Shown piece by piece: positions 13,908 through 13,959 of a stretch of DNA of 13,959 nucleotides (position 1 is the first letter of the stretch; every line of letters begins with the position of its first letter). Source of the DNA: Burkholderia gladioli. Lineage in GTDB: Bacteria > Pseudomonadota > Gammaproteobacteria > Burkholderiales > Burkholderiaceae. A program made the translations under genes and the position numbers. The notes below the pieces were generated by a model. It was not told where the DNA came from, did no database searches, and saw only the letters and a program-made list of their open reading frames with translations. The stretch lies in assembly GCA_009914575.1 (NCBI GenBank), contig WNEB01000019.1, positions 1-13,959 on the forward strand. The letters run 5' to 3'.

Positions 13908-13959
13908 ATGAAGAAGACTACGAAAGAAGCGACCAGCAGTAAAGCAGAAACGAAGAGCG
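13908..13959 (+). CDS. Start of an unrecognised gene, cut by the window edge
   Basis: An ATG opens MKKTTKEATSSKAETKS and leaves the window in frame. The composition is Lys/Thr/Ser-rich, unlike chromosomal genes here. The upstream GGAAA is a mediocre ribosome binding site. Given the surrounding IS debris it is probably a transposase or accessory gene of a mobile element, but 17 residues do not allow an assignment. Confidence 0.35.
   Translation, partial: MKKTTKEATSSKAETKS

Overview
The window looks like a high-GC betaproteobacterial chromosome, most likely Burkholderia sensu lato. The evidence is the strongly GC-biased third codon positions, the order lpxK-ycaR-kdsB-adk, the murJ / rpsT / DUF3579 / argF neighbourhood, and protein sequences of Burkholderiaceae type. 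The species cannot be fixed from the sequence alone.

Layout: (1) 1-1204 is a scar of mobile DNA: the C-terminal end of an unrecognised gene, a short unassigned IS-end remnant, and a decayed IS3-family element on the minus strand that has lost the 3' end of orfB and carries several frameshifts. (2) 1205-3450 holds sodB (Fe superoxide dismutase) and xseA (exonuclease VII large subunit), both minus. (3) 3451-3946 is a gene-free stretch with two DnaA-box-like sites, where many relatives carry exbB-exbD. (4) 3947-6964 is the plus-strand set lpxK, ycaR (Trm112-like), kdsB and adk: lipid A and Kdo biosynthesis plus adenylate kinase. (5) 7028-7294 is a 267-bp MITE-like element with 25-bp imperfect terminal inverted repeats, an 8-bp target duplication and several internal hairpins. 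(6) 7384-8150 is a short-chain dehydrogenase gene broken by an 8-bp tandem duplication. (7) 8285-10683 is a translationally coupled minus-strand pair, murJ (lipid II flippase) then a SirB1-type transglutaminase-like protein. (8) 10778-13142 holds rpsT with a near-consensus promoter and strong terminator, a DUF3579 gene, and argF. (9) 13200-13959 is a second mobile-DNA scar: the 5' part of an IS110-family element, the left end of another IS3-family element, and the start of a third element.

The housekeeping block is therefore bounded on both sides by truncated, nested insertion sequences. At each boundary an IS abuts the base of a terminator hairpin (sodB on the left, argF on the right) and the outward-facing U-tract is missing. 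A 25-bp motif is shared, in opposite orientation, between the two scars at transposase breakpoints. This fits IS-mediated rearrangement around an otherwise conserved segment. I see no CRISPR array, tRNA, rRNA, phage module or recognisable defence system. The least ordinary items are the MITE-like element, the missing exbBD with a possible TTG-initiated mini-ORF in front of lpxK, and the frameshifted dehydrogenase.
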